Positions 31,649-40,069 are shown, counted from the first letter of the stretch. The stretch: DNA of 40,543 bases from Bacteroidaceae bacterium (GCA_017466325.1 JAFTUK010000016.1:1-40543); one strand, 5' to 3'. Translations and numbers: made by a program. Notes: generated by a model not told the origin, from the sequence alone.

Positions 31649-32083
31649 ATGACAACACTGGGAATATGCATCCTGATAATGATATACTTCACCAAGGGCA
31701 AGGAGGTGAAACACCTTCTGGCCAGACTGAAGGACGTGAACTGGCACGAAAAAATAAACGCTCTCATAAAGAGGATACAGCCTTGGGCCTTGAAAGCCGG
31801 CAGAAGGGCTTCGCGACCCATCCTGCAATTCTACTATGTGCTGGCCGACGAGAAGACCTCCACTCTGGACCGTGCCCTCATCTATGCTGCCATAGCATAC
31901 ACCATCATGCCCATGGACCTCATCCCCAGTGCAGTATATAAAATGCTGGGTATAGTGGACGACGGAGTGGCCGTGCTCTACGTGTACAAGAAGGTGAAGA
32001 AAAACATCACTCCCGAAATCAGCGCCAAGGTGGAATCTACCCTGAACGACTGGTTCGGCATGGAATATGAGGTGGTGAAGTAA
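31649..32083 (+). CDS. DUF1232 (YkvA-family) membrane protein
   Basis: A 144-residue protein with the DUF1232 signature ALIYAAIAYTIMPMDLIP, followed by GIVDDGVAVLYVYKKVKK. In this family a helix pair around the MPxDLIP motif is thought to be membrane-embedded; biochemical role unknown. An N-terminal hydrophobic start (MTTLGICILIMIYF) may be a second membrane segment. It lies 72 bases after the lipoprotein gene on the same strand and is probably co-transcribed. Its neighbourhood with a divergently placed membrane-tethered sigma factor suggests an envelope-related role, which is inference. Confidence 0.85.
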   Translation: MTTLGICILIMIYFTKGKEVKHLLARLKDVNWHEKINALIKRIQPWALKAGRRASRPILQFYYVLADEKTSTLDRALIYAAIAYTIMPMDLIPSAVYKMLGIVDDGVAVLYVYKKVKKNITPEISAKVESTLNDWFGMEYEVVK

Positions 32084-32117
32084 CGTGCCCCATTCTCACC
32101 GACCTCAGGAACATTTT

Positions 32118-32253
32118 GTGTCGTTGGGACAACAAGAAAGAGTCGTCGGGGAGAACAAGGACGAGTCACCGAGGGTGACAAGGACGAGTCATCGAGGGTG
32201 ACAGGGGCGAGTCATCGGGGAGGACAAATGCGAGTCGTCGGGAGGACATTCTC
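32118..32253. repeat. 23-bp tandem array, about six units
   Basis: Units start at 32141, 32164, 32187 and 32210, each beginning AGTC. A degenerate unit precedes at 32118 and a partial one follows at 32233. Most units contain GTCACC/GGTGAC-type inverted halves and so can fold. The array lies between converging genes. There are no unique spacers, so it is not CRISPR. Confidence 0.88.
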
Positions 32254-32296
32254 AAGACATCGACAGAAAGGACGTACGGTTCCCTTATCCCATCAT

Positions 32297-33100
32297 TTAT
32301 TGGTGTCCGTCTTCGGCAATGATGTCCAGCAGGCGTTCCGTCCATATCTTTGCCAGACGATGGGCGCCTTGGGCGTTGGGGTGGAGATAGAAGGTGCCGG
32401 AACGGCCCTTTTCTGCCGTAAAGAGTTTCTTCCTGTTCTTGAAGCCGCGCCATGCCTTGCGGCTGCCGCCATACACCTGCGTGTACTCGTCCACGATGGT
32501 GTCTATGACGGGATAATAACTGCGCAACCTGTCGAGCCCCTCCTGAAGATAGCGTGCACCATTGTGCGTGTTGGGGCTGTACCAGATGGGGTAATTGAGC
32601 AAGATACGGCACGAGGGCACGGCGTGGATAAGGCTGTCTATGATGGTGCGCATGTTCCTGCCATACGTTTCGGGACTGACGGGTGCTCCCTCCGTGGTTG
32701 TGCATGCGCTGTCGTTCGTGCCGAGCATGATGGAGAAGTACACTACCCCGCCGTTGGCCTTCTGGAAACGTAGTGCGGCGTCCACCACCTTGACAAAGTC
32801 CCTGCGCCCTGGCATGAAACCGAAGGTTGTTATACCCGAATGTCCTCCGTTATAGACATTCGTATGCACACCCGTGGCCTTCTCCACCATATCGCGGCAA
32901 ATGGCTGGCGGTGCCTGTCGGGAAGGGTCGCTCAGCGTTGCACCGGCCGTTATGCTGTTGCCTATGAAAACCAGATTGATGCTTGTCGGTGCCTTACCCT
33001 GGGCGTCATCTTCATGCTCACTCATGGCGGCGGCATTCAGCGAAAGGGAGGTAAGGAGAAGCAGAAAAAGAGGGAGGAGGATGTTGTTGTGATGTTTCAT
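32297..33100 (-). CDS. Exported SGNH/GDSL-type hydrolase
   Basis: A 267-residue secreted esterase-like enzyme. Its signal peptide is MKHHNNILLPLFLLLLTSLS, with cleavage near NAAA. SGNH blocks are NLVFIGNSITAGA (catalytic Ser), a glycine-containing NGGHSG block, SIMLGTNDSA (Asn block) and YLHPNAQGAHRLA (catalytic His). Related proteins remove acetyl groups from polysaccharides or act as lipases. The start at 33100 follows the lysozyme-like gene stop by about 30 bases on the same strand. Linkage with the GH25 gene suggests de-O-acetylation of peptidoglycan or a glycan so that the lysozyme can cut it; that is inference. Confidence 0.86.
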   Translation of the reverse strand: MKHHNNILLPLFLLLLTSLSLNAAAMSEHEDDAQGKAPTSINLVFIGNSITAGATLSDPSRQAPPAICRDMVEKATGVHTNVYNGGHSGITTFGFMPGRRDFVKVVDAALRFQKANGGVVYFSIMLGTNDSACTTTEGAPVSPETYGRNMRTIIDSLIHAVPSCRILLNYPIWYSPNTHNGARYLQEGLDRLRSYYPVIDTIVDEYTQVYGGSRKAWRGFKNRKKLFTAEKGRSGTFYLHPNAQGAHRLAKIWTERLLDIIAEDGHQ

Positions 33101-33129
33101 GGCGGATGTATAGGCTATATTACGGATAG

Positions 33130-34008
33130 TCAGTTGACAGGTATCTCTTTTATCAGCAAACTGTCCAAAGCCTCGCGCGAACCTTGGAATACGTTGCAAT
33201 CCACGGGACCCCGTATGCCGGAGAGTTTGCCGCAATCGGTGTGTTGCCAGAAGGTCCACTTGATGTCCTTGGCTGGCTCGGAAACGTAGTAGTGCGCCAT
33301 CCAGAAGGGATATTCTGCAAAGCGTTTGTCGCTGAGTATGTCGCGGCGGAAACGGTAACTGCTATAGATGATGGGCTTCACGCCATAATGCTTTTCCACC
33401 ACATCAAGCCAGTCAAGGGCCATGCGCTGGATCTGCTTCTTGTTCTTGCCAGAAGCAAGCCATTTGCGCTCGTCCTCAATGTCGAGCACAGGGGGAAGGT
33501 CGCCTTCCTCGAGGTGTGCCTGGCGAAGGAAGAACTGCGCCTGTTTCTTGGCCGGAACATCGGGTGTAAGAAAATGGTAAGCGCCTCTAATCAAGCCGTT
33601 TTTGCGTGCTTGGTAAAAGTTATCATTAAAGTAGTCGTCCATCAATGAAACTCCCTCCGTGGCCTTGATGATGACGAACGTGACGGGGTCATTGCCCATG
33701 TTGGCATTCCTGAGCCGTGCCCAATCTATCTTCTCCTGATAGTGGCTCACGTCTATGCCGCGCACGGTGTATTCCGAGGGATATGTGGTCTCGCCGTAGA
33801 TGGCCTTCCATTGGAAACTGTACGGGTCCACGAAGAAGTGGAACAGCACGAAACAGTATAGGGCCACCACACCCACACCGCCCAGGACGAAGCCCCAGAG
33901 CGGTATGCTGCGCAACCATCTGAGCAGGAAAAACCCACCGGTCTTCTTCCCTTTCTTGCGGGGAGAAGTCCGGCGGGTGGATGTATTTGTCTTCCTTTGT
34001 TGAGGCAT
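33130..34008 (-). CDS. Membrane-anchored GH25 lysozyme
   Basis: An N-acetylmuramidase of family 25, 292 residues from ATG 34008. A basic tail (RKTNTSTRRTSPRKKGKK) precedes one membrane helix (about residues 36-59), so the catalytic domain should face the periplasm. Catalytic landmarks are RGIDVSHYQ (Asp about 86), VIIKATEG, GAYHFL, PPVLDIED (Asp/Glu pair about 174-179), PIIYSSYRF and FWQHTDCG. A TTG one codon upstream is in frame but ATG is preferred. It begins only 6 bases past the pfp stop, so it is co-transcribed with pfp, and the SGNH gene follows. Possible roles are wall remodelling or defence. Confidence 0.92.
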   Translation of the reverse strand: MPQQRKTNTSTRRTSPRKKGKKTGGFFLLRWLRSIPLWGFVLGGVGVVALYCFVLFHFFVDPYSFQWKAIYGETTYPSEYTVRGIDVSHYQEKIDWARLRNANMGNDPVTFVIIKATEGVSLMDDYFNDNFYQARKNGLIRGAYHFLTPDVPAKKQAQFFLRQAHLEEGDLPPVLDIEDERKWLASGKNKKQIQRMALDWLDVVEKHYGVKPIIYSSYRFRRDILSDKRFAEYPFWMAHYYVSEPAKDIKWTFWQHTDCGKLSGIRGPVDCNVFQGSREALDSLLIKEIPVN

Positions 34009-34014
34009 CAAGAA

Positions 34015-35664
34015 TTACTTAGCCTGCTCCAAAGCAAGGGTCTTTGTGCACTGGTCGCAAACCTCTGTGGGACCCCAGTACTGGATGGGACCGGGATAAA
34101 CGTAGAGGGTCTGCTTTGCCCACTGCTCGCGGTTGGCGGCGAAGAACTTGAAGGGAGCACCGTCCAGTTCAACGAGAGCCTTGCGGATAACGGGCTTGTT
34201 GGCACCGTTACGACGCTCGATGTTCATCATCATGGTGATGGGCACACCACCTGCAATCCACTCAGCGGCAGGAGCGGTTGTGTTCTTGATGACGCTCATG
34301 TAACCGGTCTTGCCGTTGGCAATCAGGCGGCTGGCGTTGAAGCCGAGGCTGTAGCAGTAGTCGGCATCGTAGTTGGAGGGAGCGGCGCAACGGCCTTCGT
34401 AGCCGAAGAAGTGGTGCTGTGCGCTGAACTTGCCAGTGTACTTGCCTTCCTTCTTCCATGCGGCGAGTTTGCCCTCAACCATGCGGCTGAGCAACTTCTC
34501 GGTCTCGATGAGAGAAACCTGCACGTTGCCATGGGGGTCGCGGTCCAGACAAAGCTGGCGTGCCACGTCGGCGGGAAGAGACTCGAGGATGGCCAGGTTC
34601 TCGGGAGCGATGTTGCCCTTGACGAATGCAATCTGCTCCTCAGCACCAGCAAACTCGCGAGACTCGCCTGTTGCGGGGTCGGTGAGAACCTCGTTCAACT
34701 GCTGGATGAGTTTCTTGATGGCGGGGATGAACTCGATGAGGCCCTCGGGGATGAGGACGGTACCGAAGTTGTTGCCATCAGCGGCACGGTCGGCAACGAT
34801 CTGAGCGATGTATGTAACCACGTCGTCCAGAGACATTTCCTTCTGCTCGATTTCCTCAGAGATGAGACATACGTTGGGCTGTGTCTCCAGAGCGCACTCC
34901 AGAGCGATGTGAGAAGCGCTGCGGCCCATCAACTTGATGAAGTGCCAGTACTTGCGGGCACTGTTGCAGTCGCGCTGGATGTTGCCGATGAGTTCGGAGT
35001 AGGTCTTGCAAGCGGTGTCGAAACCGAAGGAGGTCTCGATCTGCTCGTTCTTCAGGTCGCCGTCGATGGTCTTGGGGCAACCGATAACCTGTACGCCATA
35101 CTGCTTGGCGGCATAGTACTCGGCCAGAACGCAGGCGTTGGTGTTTGAGTCGTCACCACCGATGATAACCAGAGCCTTGATGCCCAGTTCCTTCAGGATT
35201 TCATAACCTGCCTCGAACTGGCTCTCCTTCTCCAACTTGGTACGGCCGGAACCGATGATGTCGAAGCCGCCGGTGTTGCGGTACTCGTCGATGAGTTCGT
35301 CGGTGAACTCAACATACTTGTGGTCTACCAGACCGCCGGGACCCATGAGGAAGCCGTAGAGTTTGCTGTCCTTGTTCAGAGACTTCACACCGTCGTAGAG
35401 ACCGCTGATCACGTTGTGACCGCCGGGAGCCTGACCACCGGACAGGATGATACCCACGTTGATGGCGGTGTTGTTCTCGCTCTCGGCAGAAACGAACTCC
35501 ACCACGGGCATGCCATAGGTGTTGGGGAAGAGGGCCTTGATTTCCTCCTGGTTGCCTACACTCTGGGTAGCGGCACCTTCCTGGGCCTTCACAGCACCCT
35601 GGAGGGCCTTGGGCAGCTTAGGCTGGTAAGCTGCTCTTGCAATCTGCAATGCACTTTTTTCCAT
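34015..35664 (-). CDS. pfp: Diphosphate:fructose-6-phosphate 1-phosphotransferase
   Basis: A reversible glycolytic enzyme that uses PPi in place of ATP, 549 residues, the long form usual in Bacteroidota and plants. Diagnostic PPi residues are GGDDSN (169-174; ATP enzymes have Gly in place of the second Asp) and PKTIDGDL (197-204). Other motifs are GIILSGGQAPGGHN at the N-terminal phosphate site and LMGRSASH for fructose-6-phosphate. A full promoter sits about 45-75 bases upstream. It is the first gene of a unit with GH25 and SGNH. The grouping of a core glycolytic gene with wall hydrolases is unexpected. Confidence 0.95.
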   Translation of the reverse strand: MEKSALQIARAAYQPKLPKALQGAVKAQEGAATQSVGNQEEIKALFPNTYGMPVVEFVSAESENNTAINVGIILSGGQAPGGHNVISGLYDGVKSLNKDSKLYGFLMGPGGLVDHKYVEFTDELIDEYRNTGGFDIIGSGRTKLEKESQFEAGYEILKELGIKALVIIGGDDSNTNACVLAEYYAAKQYGVQVIGCPKTIDGDLKNEQIETSFGFDTACKTYSELIGNIQRDCNSARKYWHFIKLMGRSASHIALECALETQPNVCLISEEIEQKEMSLDDVVTYIAQIVADRAADGNNFGTVLIPEGLIEFIPAIKKLIQQLNEVLTDPATGESREFAGAEEQIAFVKGNIAPENLAILESLPADVARQLCLDRDPHGNVQVSLIETEKLLSRMVEGKLAAWKKEGKYTGKFSAQHHFFGYEGRCAAPSNYDADYCYSLGFNASRLIANGKTGYMSVIKNTTAPAAEWIAGGVPITMMMNIERRNGANKPVIRKALVELDGAPFKFFAANREQWAKQTLYVYPGPIQYWGPTEVCDQCTKTLALEQAK

Positions 35665-35708
35665 TTGTCTTGAAATTTATTAAATGTTGTTGTACAATGT
35701 TCGCAAAG

Positions 35709-35740
35709 CAAAGGTACGAATAAGCGGGCGAAATACCAAA
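35709..35740 (-). promoter_or_regulatory. Promoter of pfp
   Basis: On the minus strand, TTTG (35740-35737), 20-base spacer, TACCTTTG (35716-35709). A full consensus match. Confidence 0.85.
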
Positions 35741-35797
35741 GAAACGCCCAAGCAAGTGCAAAAAAAACGGCAAATAAGATAAAATAGAAGTATCCGC

Positions 35798-35828
35798 TTG
35801 CCAATATCTAAATAAATATGTACCTTAG
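35798..35828 (+). promoter_or_regulatory. Promoter of the 87-residue gene
   Basis: TTG (35798-35800), 20-base spacer, TACCTTAG (35821-35828), one base off consensus, 50 bases before the start codon. Confidence 0.65.
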
Positions 35829-35878
35829 CAACTGGAAACAAAACTTCATAACACAAACCATACACCACTTTTTACATT

Positions 35879-36142
35879 ATGAAAAGACGTGAACTCAAGA
35901 AATGCGTGAACAACCTTTGTGGCGAACTCTTTGCCGAGTGCATAGCACTGAACCACTACGAGAACGTTGACAAGGATGCCGTGACAAACGTGATGGAGAG
36001 CATACTGATGATGCAGGCCGACATAGTGTGCCGCATATCACACGTGCAGCCCGGTGCCGGCAAGAAGTTCTTCAAGAAACTGCGCCAGGACCTGCTGGAC
36101 CGCACGGATGCCATTATAGACGACATACAGGCGCTGGCTTGA
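35879..36142 (+). CDS. Small conserved helical protein, unknown function
   Basis: An 87-residue, probably all-helical protein: MKRRELKKCVNNLCGELFAE, then a hydrophobic-amphipathic middle (VTNVMESILMMQADIVCRIS), then a basic and an acidic helix (GKKFFKKLRQDLLDRTDAII). I do not recognise a named domain. It has its own promoter, divergent from pfp. A purine-rich repeat starts a few bases after its stop, separating it from the downstream acyltransferase gene. Confidence 0.75.
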   Translation: MKRRELKKCVNNLCGELFAECIALNHYENVDKDAVTNVMESILMMQADIVCRISHVQPGAGKKFFKKLRQDLLDRTDAIIDDIQALA

Positions 36143-36146
36143 ACGA

Positions 36147-36290
36147 ACGGAAAAGTCAAAACGGAAAACGGAAAACTCTGGGATGGCAGGGGAGTCTGAG
36201 GACTCCGAGTAATCCGAGTAATCCGAAAACCTTTCCGCTTCCCGTTTTCACCTTCCCGCTTTCACCTTTCCGTTTTCCGTTTTCCGATTT
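36147..36290. repeat. Composite repeat patch with repeats in both orientations
   Basis: GGAAAAGTCAAAACGG and AAAACGGAAAACGG occur at 36147-36178. GGAGTC/GACTCC is a hairpin at 36191-36206. CCGAGTAATCCGAGTAATCC is at 36205-36224. From 36239 to 36288 the purine-rich family returns inverted (CCGTTTTCACC, TTTCCGTTTTCCG). It ends 4 bases before the acyltransferase start and may form a long hairpin that hides or exposes the ribosome site. Confidence 0.7.
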
Positions 36291-36294
36291 CAAC

Positions 36295-36834
36295 ATGAAC
36301 ATCTACCATAAAATACTGTTCGGATGGATGGGATACAGGGAGGAGGTCACCGAACCCTTCCCCAAGAAGTACATCATTGCACTGGCACCGCATACCAGCA
36401 ACATGGACTTCATCATAGGCATGCTCTATTGCCATGCCAAGGGCTTTACGTGCAACTTCCTGATGAAGAAGGAATGGTTCTTCTGGCCCCTGGGCATACT
36501 GATGCGCAAATTGGGCGGCATTCCCGTGTACCGCAACAAGAAGCAGGGCATGACGGACATAGCAGCACAGAAGGCCCTGGAAATGGACACCTTCCGCCTG
36601 TGCATCACCCCGGAGGGCACGCGCAAGCCCACTGCCGAGTGGAAAAGGGGCTTCTACTACATTGCCCTGAAGGCAAACCTGCCCATCCTGCTCTACGGAC
36701 TGGACTATGAGCGCAAACTGGTGAAATGCACGCGCACATTCTTACCCACTGGAAATGTGGAGAATGACATGGCTGAGATAAAGGCCTACTTCAAGGAGTT
36801 TACCGGCCGTCACCCCGAGAAATTCAAGATCTGA
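36295..36834 (+). CDS. PlsC-type lysophospholipid acyltransferase
   Basis: A 179-residue short acyltransferase. The HX4D motif is APHTSNMDF, and the second motif is ITPEGTRKPT. Basic residues in WKRGFYYIALKANLPIL fit the fourth family motif. Such proteins add a second acyl chain to lysophosphatidic acid or related lipids at the membrane. The ATG at 36295 gives MNIYHKILFGWMGY, as in short relatives; the upstream frame consists of repeat sequence. The stop overlaps the next gene's start by one base (TGATG), so translation is coupled to the amidase gene. Confidence 0.88.
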   Translation: MNIYHKILFGWMGYREEVTEPFPKKYIIALAPHTSNMDFIIGMLYCHAKGFTCNFLMKKEWFFWPLGILMRKLGGIPVYRNKKQGMTDIAAQKALEMDTFRLCITPEGTRKPTAEWKRGFYYIALKANLPILLYGLDYERKLVKCTRTFLPTGNVENDMAEIKAYFKEFTGRHPEKFKI

Positions 36835-39782
36835 TGCAGAGACTACTGACATACATACTCGTTGCCATGATGGCAACACTTGCATATGCCCAACCCACAA
36901 GAACAGTGAAGAAGCGGTTGGGCACTTACTTTGCCAACTACGAAAACCCGGCCTACACCTGCAGGGACAAGGCCAAGGTGGAGAAACTCCTGTTCCGCTC
37001 GCAGAGCAAGGAAGTGGAGATTGCCGTCAGCGAGATATTCCTCGGCCAACCGTTCACCAACGAACTGGTGGCCACCATATACCAGGACATCAGGGAGTAC
37101 ATACCCCACCCCTACAACAAGTGGAAGATAGTCATCACCGTGAACGGCTACCCCATAGAGCACCTTGTGCCGGCCAACACCATGGAACGGGCCGATTCCT
37201 CAAGATACTGGGGAGGCGTGAACCACCCGGAAAACGCATGGACCACACCGCTCAGCCGCCCCTACTCCATCCCCAACGGATTGCAGGACAGGCACATGGC
37301 CGTGTGGGCAAGTCACGGCAGGTACTACGACTTCCGTACCGACCAGTGGAGATGGCAGCGCCCCGGACTCTTCGGCACATGCGAGGACATACTGACGCAG
37401 ACCATCGTGGTGCCCTTCCTGATGCCGATGCTGGAAAATGCCGGTGCGGTGGTCTTTTCGCCCAGGGAGCGCGACACGCAGACAAACGAGGTCATCGTGG
37501 ACAACGACCGTCCCACCATCCGCGGCACATACCGCGAGGACAACGGCCCCAGGGCATGGGTGGATTGCGGAACCGGGTTTGCGCACTGGCGCGAGTTCTA
37601 CCGTGACAAGCAGAACCCCTTTGAGGAGGGTACGGCCCGTGTGGCCGACGCACAGAGCGAAAGTTCAAGGCTCTCCACCGTCACCTGGATCCCGGACATA
37701 CCCGAGGACGGGGAGTATGCCGTGTACGTGTCCTACAAGACCCTGCCCACCAGCGTGCCCGATGCCGTCTACAACATCAGGCACAAGGGAGTGCAGACAC
37801 AGGTGCGCGTAAACCAGCGCATGGGCGGCGGAACGTGGGTCTACCTGGGCACATACGAGTTCGACAAAGGGCAGAGCCTGGACGGCTCCGTGAGCCTGAC
37901 CAACCATAGCAGCCACCGCGGGCACGTCACGGCCGATGCCGTCCGGTTCGGCGGCGGCATGGGCAACATAGAGCGCGGAGAAGCCGGCGAAGAGTACCAG
38001 AAGATAAGCGGCCTGCCGCGCTATCTGGAGGGTGCCAGGTACTACATGCATTGGGCGGGAGCGCCATACAGCATCTACAGCACCAAGGACGGAGAAAACG
38101 ACTATGCCGACGACATCAACGCCCGCGGACACGGCATGAACCACATGGCCCGGGGTTCCGCCTTCGTGCCCAACGACACCATGCCGGGCCTGGGCGTGCC
38201 GCTGGAACTGGCCATCGGCGTGCACACGGATGCCGGACTCAGGAACAACATGGACATCATAGGCACCCTCGGAGTCTACACCACGCAATACTACGACAAG
38301 CAACTGGCCACGGGCATGTCCCGCCTGGCCAGCCGCGACTTTGCCGACGGCATGCTTGCGCAGATACACAAGGACCTGACCCTGCACCTGGGCAACTGGA
38401 CCCGACGCTCCCTCTTTGACCGCAACTACTCCGAAAGCCGCGAACCGCAGGTGCCCTCCATGATACTGGAGGTACTGTCGCACCAGAACTACGCCGACAT
38501 GCTCGTGGCGCACGATCCCTACTGCAAGTTCATCATCGCCCGAGCCATCTACAAGTCCATACTCAGGTACAACGCCTCTGTGCACCAGAGGAAGACGGCA
38601 CCCGTGGTGCAGCCTCTGCCCGTGCGCGACCTCTCTGCCGTGGCCGACACCAGGGAAAAGGTCATCACCCTGTCCTGGAACCCGCAGGCCGACCCTCTGG
38701 AGCCCTCCGCCATCCCCACGTCCTACATAATCTATATAAAGCAGAACGACCGTGGCTGGGACAACGGCACCGTGGTGAACGCCAACAAGGTGAACATAAA
38801 CGCCACCCCCGGCGTGCTGTACCGCTTCCGCATAGCCGCGCTGAACGATGGCGGCAGCAGCCTGAAGAGCGAGGAGGTATGCGCCCGCATCCCCTATGAC
38901 AAGGGTGCCGCACAGGTGATGATAGTAAACGGATTCGAGCGCCTTGCCGCCGCACAGGCCGTGGACTGCGACACCCTGAGGGGCTTCGACATGAAGCAGG
39001 ACCCCGGCGTGGCCTACATCAGGAACACCGGCATCTACGACCTCAACGGCATGCCCGTGGCCGGCAACACCTTTGACTACCCCGCCCTGCATGCCGAGGA
39101 CCTGCTCCTTCTGGACGGGGAATACAGGGCAAAGCGAGACCTGGCCATATCCTCGTGCATGGTCTCCGCCATACCCCAACTGGACATCAGCAAGTACCGC
39201 ATGGTGGACCTCATCCTCGGCGCCCAGCGCTTCGACGGATACTCGCACCGCCAGTACCAGACCTTCCCCGAGTACCTCCAGCAGGCACTGACGGCATACA
39301 CCGCCCAGGGCGGTAGCGTGCTGACAAGCGGAGCCTACGTGGGAGAAGACCTGCGGACGGCAGAGCAAAGGGATTTCGCCTTTAACGTGCTGAAATACCT
39401 CCATGCCGACCGTGTGCCCACAGACAGCATGAAGGTAACAGGCATGGGCACGGAGTTCGCCTTGACCTCCCAGCCCAATCCGCACGTCTACACCACAGCG
39501 CGCGTGAATGCCATACAGCCCACAGGCACCGCCTTTGCCACCCTGCTGCTGAACGAAATGCAGACCACATACCGTACCGAAACATCCGTCGGGGAAGACG
39601 GCATAGAGATAGTTACGCAGATTCCGCAGACAACCATCAGGCAGACATCGGGAGCCGTGGCCTACCAGGGCAAGGACTACAAGTGCATAACCTACGGCTT
39701 CCCCCTGGAAAGGATAGACAACAAGGATACAAGAAGGGCAATAATCAACGCCTCATACCAGTTCCTGTGCGGGGAGAAGTAG
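36834..39782 (+). CDS. MurNAc-L-alanine amidase split by a golvesin-like domain, with FN3 module
   Basis: A 982-residue exported protein (signal peptide 1-19). An amidase_3-type zinc site can be pieced together: His161 (MAVWASHG), Glu184 (GTCEDILTQT, leading the helix ending MLENAGAVVFSPRERD), then after a long insertion His464 (AIGVHTDAG) and catalytic Glu546 (PSMILEVLSHQNYADM). The insertion (about 285-375: TWIPDIPEDGEYAVYVSYKT, VNQRMGGGTWVYLGTYEFDK, HVTADAVRFGG) is a golvesin-C/xanthan-lyase-like beta domain. Residues about 595-690 form a fibronectin III-like module. The last 290 residues are a conserved Bacteroidota tail of unknown role (LSPYD-like GAQRFDGYSHRQYQTF). Such proteins are often labelled xanthan lyase, but the amidase reading fits better. 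Confidence 0.78.
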   Translation: MQRLLTYILVAMMATLAYAQPTRTVKKRLGTYFANYENPAYTCRDKAKVEKLLFRSQSKEVEIAVSEIFLGQPFTNELVATIYQDIREYIPHPYNKWKIVITVNGYPIEHLVPANTMERADSSRYWGGVNHPENAWTTPLSRPYSIPNGLQDRHMAVWASHGRYYDFRTDQWRWQRPGLFGTCEDILTQTIVVPFLMPMLENAGAVVFSPRERDTQTNEVIVDNDRPTIRGTYREDNGPRAWVDCGTGFAHWREFYRDKQNPFEEGTARVADAQSESSRLSTVTWIPDIPEDGEYAVYVSYKTLPTSVPDAVYNIRHKGVQTQVRVNQRMGGGTWVYLGTYEFDKGQSLDGSVSLTNHSSHRGHVTADAVRFGGGMGNIERGEAGEEYQKISGLPRYLEGARYYMHWAGAPYSIYSTKDGENDYADDINARGHGMNHMARGSAFVPNDTMPGLGVPLELAIGVHTDAGLRNNMDIIGTLGVYTTQYYDKQLATGMSRLASRDFADGMLAQIHKDLTLHLGNWTRRSLFDRNYSESREPQVPSMILEVLSHQNYADMLVAHDPYCKFIIARAIYKSILRYNASVHQRKTAPVVQPLPVRDLSAVADTREKVITLSWNPQADPLEPSAIPTSYIIYIKQNDRGWDNGTVVNANKVNINATPGVLYRFRIAALNDGGSSLKSEEVCARIPYDKGAAQVMIVNGFERLAAAQAVDCDTLRGFDMKQDPGVAYIRNTGIYDLNGMPVAGNTFDYPALHAEDLLLLDGEYRAKRDLAISSCMVSAIPQLDISKYRMVDLILGAQRFDGYSHRQYQTFPEYLQQALTAYTAQGGSVLTSGAYVGEDLRTAEQRDFAFNVLKYLHADRVPTDSMKVTGMGTEFALTSQPNPHVYTTARVNAIQPTGTAFATLLLNEMQTTYRTETSVGEDGIEIVTQIPQTTIRQTSGAVAYQGKDYKCITYGFPLERIDNKDTRRAIINASYQFLCGEK

Positions 39783-39828
39783 GCGGCAGGACAGTAACTC
39801 AAAAACTATTTCACAGACATAAAATACC

Positions 39829-39870
39829 AAGGCACAGAACCCTGTTTTCACCAGGTCCTGTGCCTTTCTT
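39829..39870 (+). terminator. Terminator after the amidase gene
   Basis: AAGGCACAGAACC (39829-39841) pairs with GGTCCTGTGCCTT (39854-39866), one mismatch. TTCTTTTG follows. Confidence 0.83.
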
Positions 39871-39881
39871 TTGTCGCTGTT

Positions 39882-39925
39882 AATTTTGCTACATCGAGGA
39901 GAAAATTTTGCTACATCACGAGAAA
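39882..39925 (+). repeat. Two 22-bp direct repeats
   Basis: AATTTTGCTACATC occurs at 39882 and 39904, exactly 22 bases apart. The rest of the unit (GAGGAGAA versus ACGAGAAA) is diverged. Confidence 0.75.
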
Positions 39926-39950
39926 GTGCAAATTTGGGCGAATAATAACG

Positions 39951-39985
39951 CTGAACGTTTAACGTTTAACATTTAACGTTTAACG
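39951..39985 (+). repeat. TTTAACG tandem array
   Basis: Four to five 7-base units of GTTTAAC/ATTTAAC. Related arrays are at 9198, 11165, 40142 and 40381. Confidence 0.72.
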
Positions 39986-39989
39986 ATGA

Positions 39990-40069
39990 GCAGGCTCGAC
40001 GCAGTCAAAAGGGAAAACTCCGCTCATCCGCTCACCCACAGTTTTCCGATTTGACTTCGTCGAGCCTGC
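39990..40069. repeat. 80-base hairpin with 30-bp arms
   Basis: Arms 39990-40019 and 40040-40069 pair at 27 of 30 positions around a 20-base loop (CCGCTCATCCGCTCACCCAC). The arms begin GCAGGCTCGACG and end AAAACT. The loop is the reverse complement of the GTGAGCGGATGAGCGG unit at 40404. Confidence 0.85.

Noticed and set aside
33101-33259. 53-residue N-terminal extension of the SGNH hydrolase
   Set aside because: It overlaps the end of the GH25 gene and precedes a clean signal peptide at 33100.
36028-36294. 89-residue N-terminal extension of the PlsC-type acyltransferase
   Set aside because: The extension overlaps the preceding gene in another frame and then translates repeat sequence; ATG 36295 gives a normal short PlsC protein.
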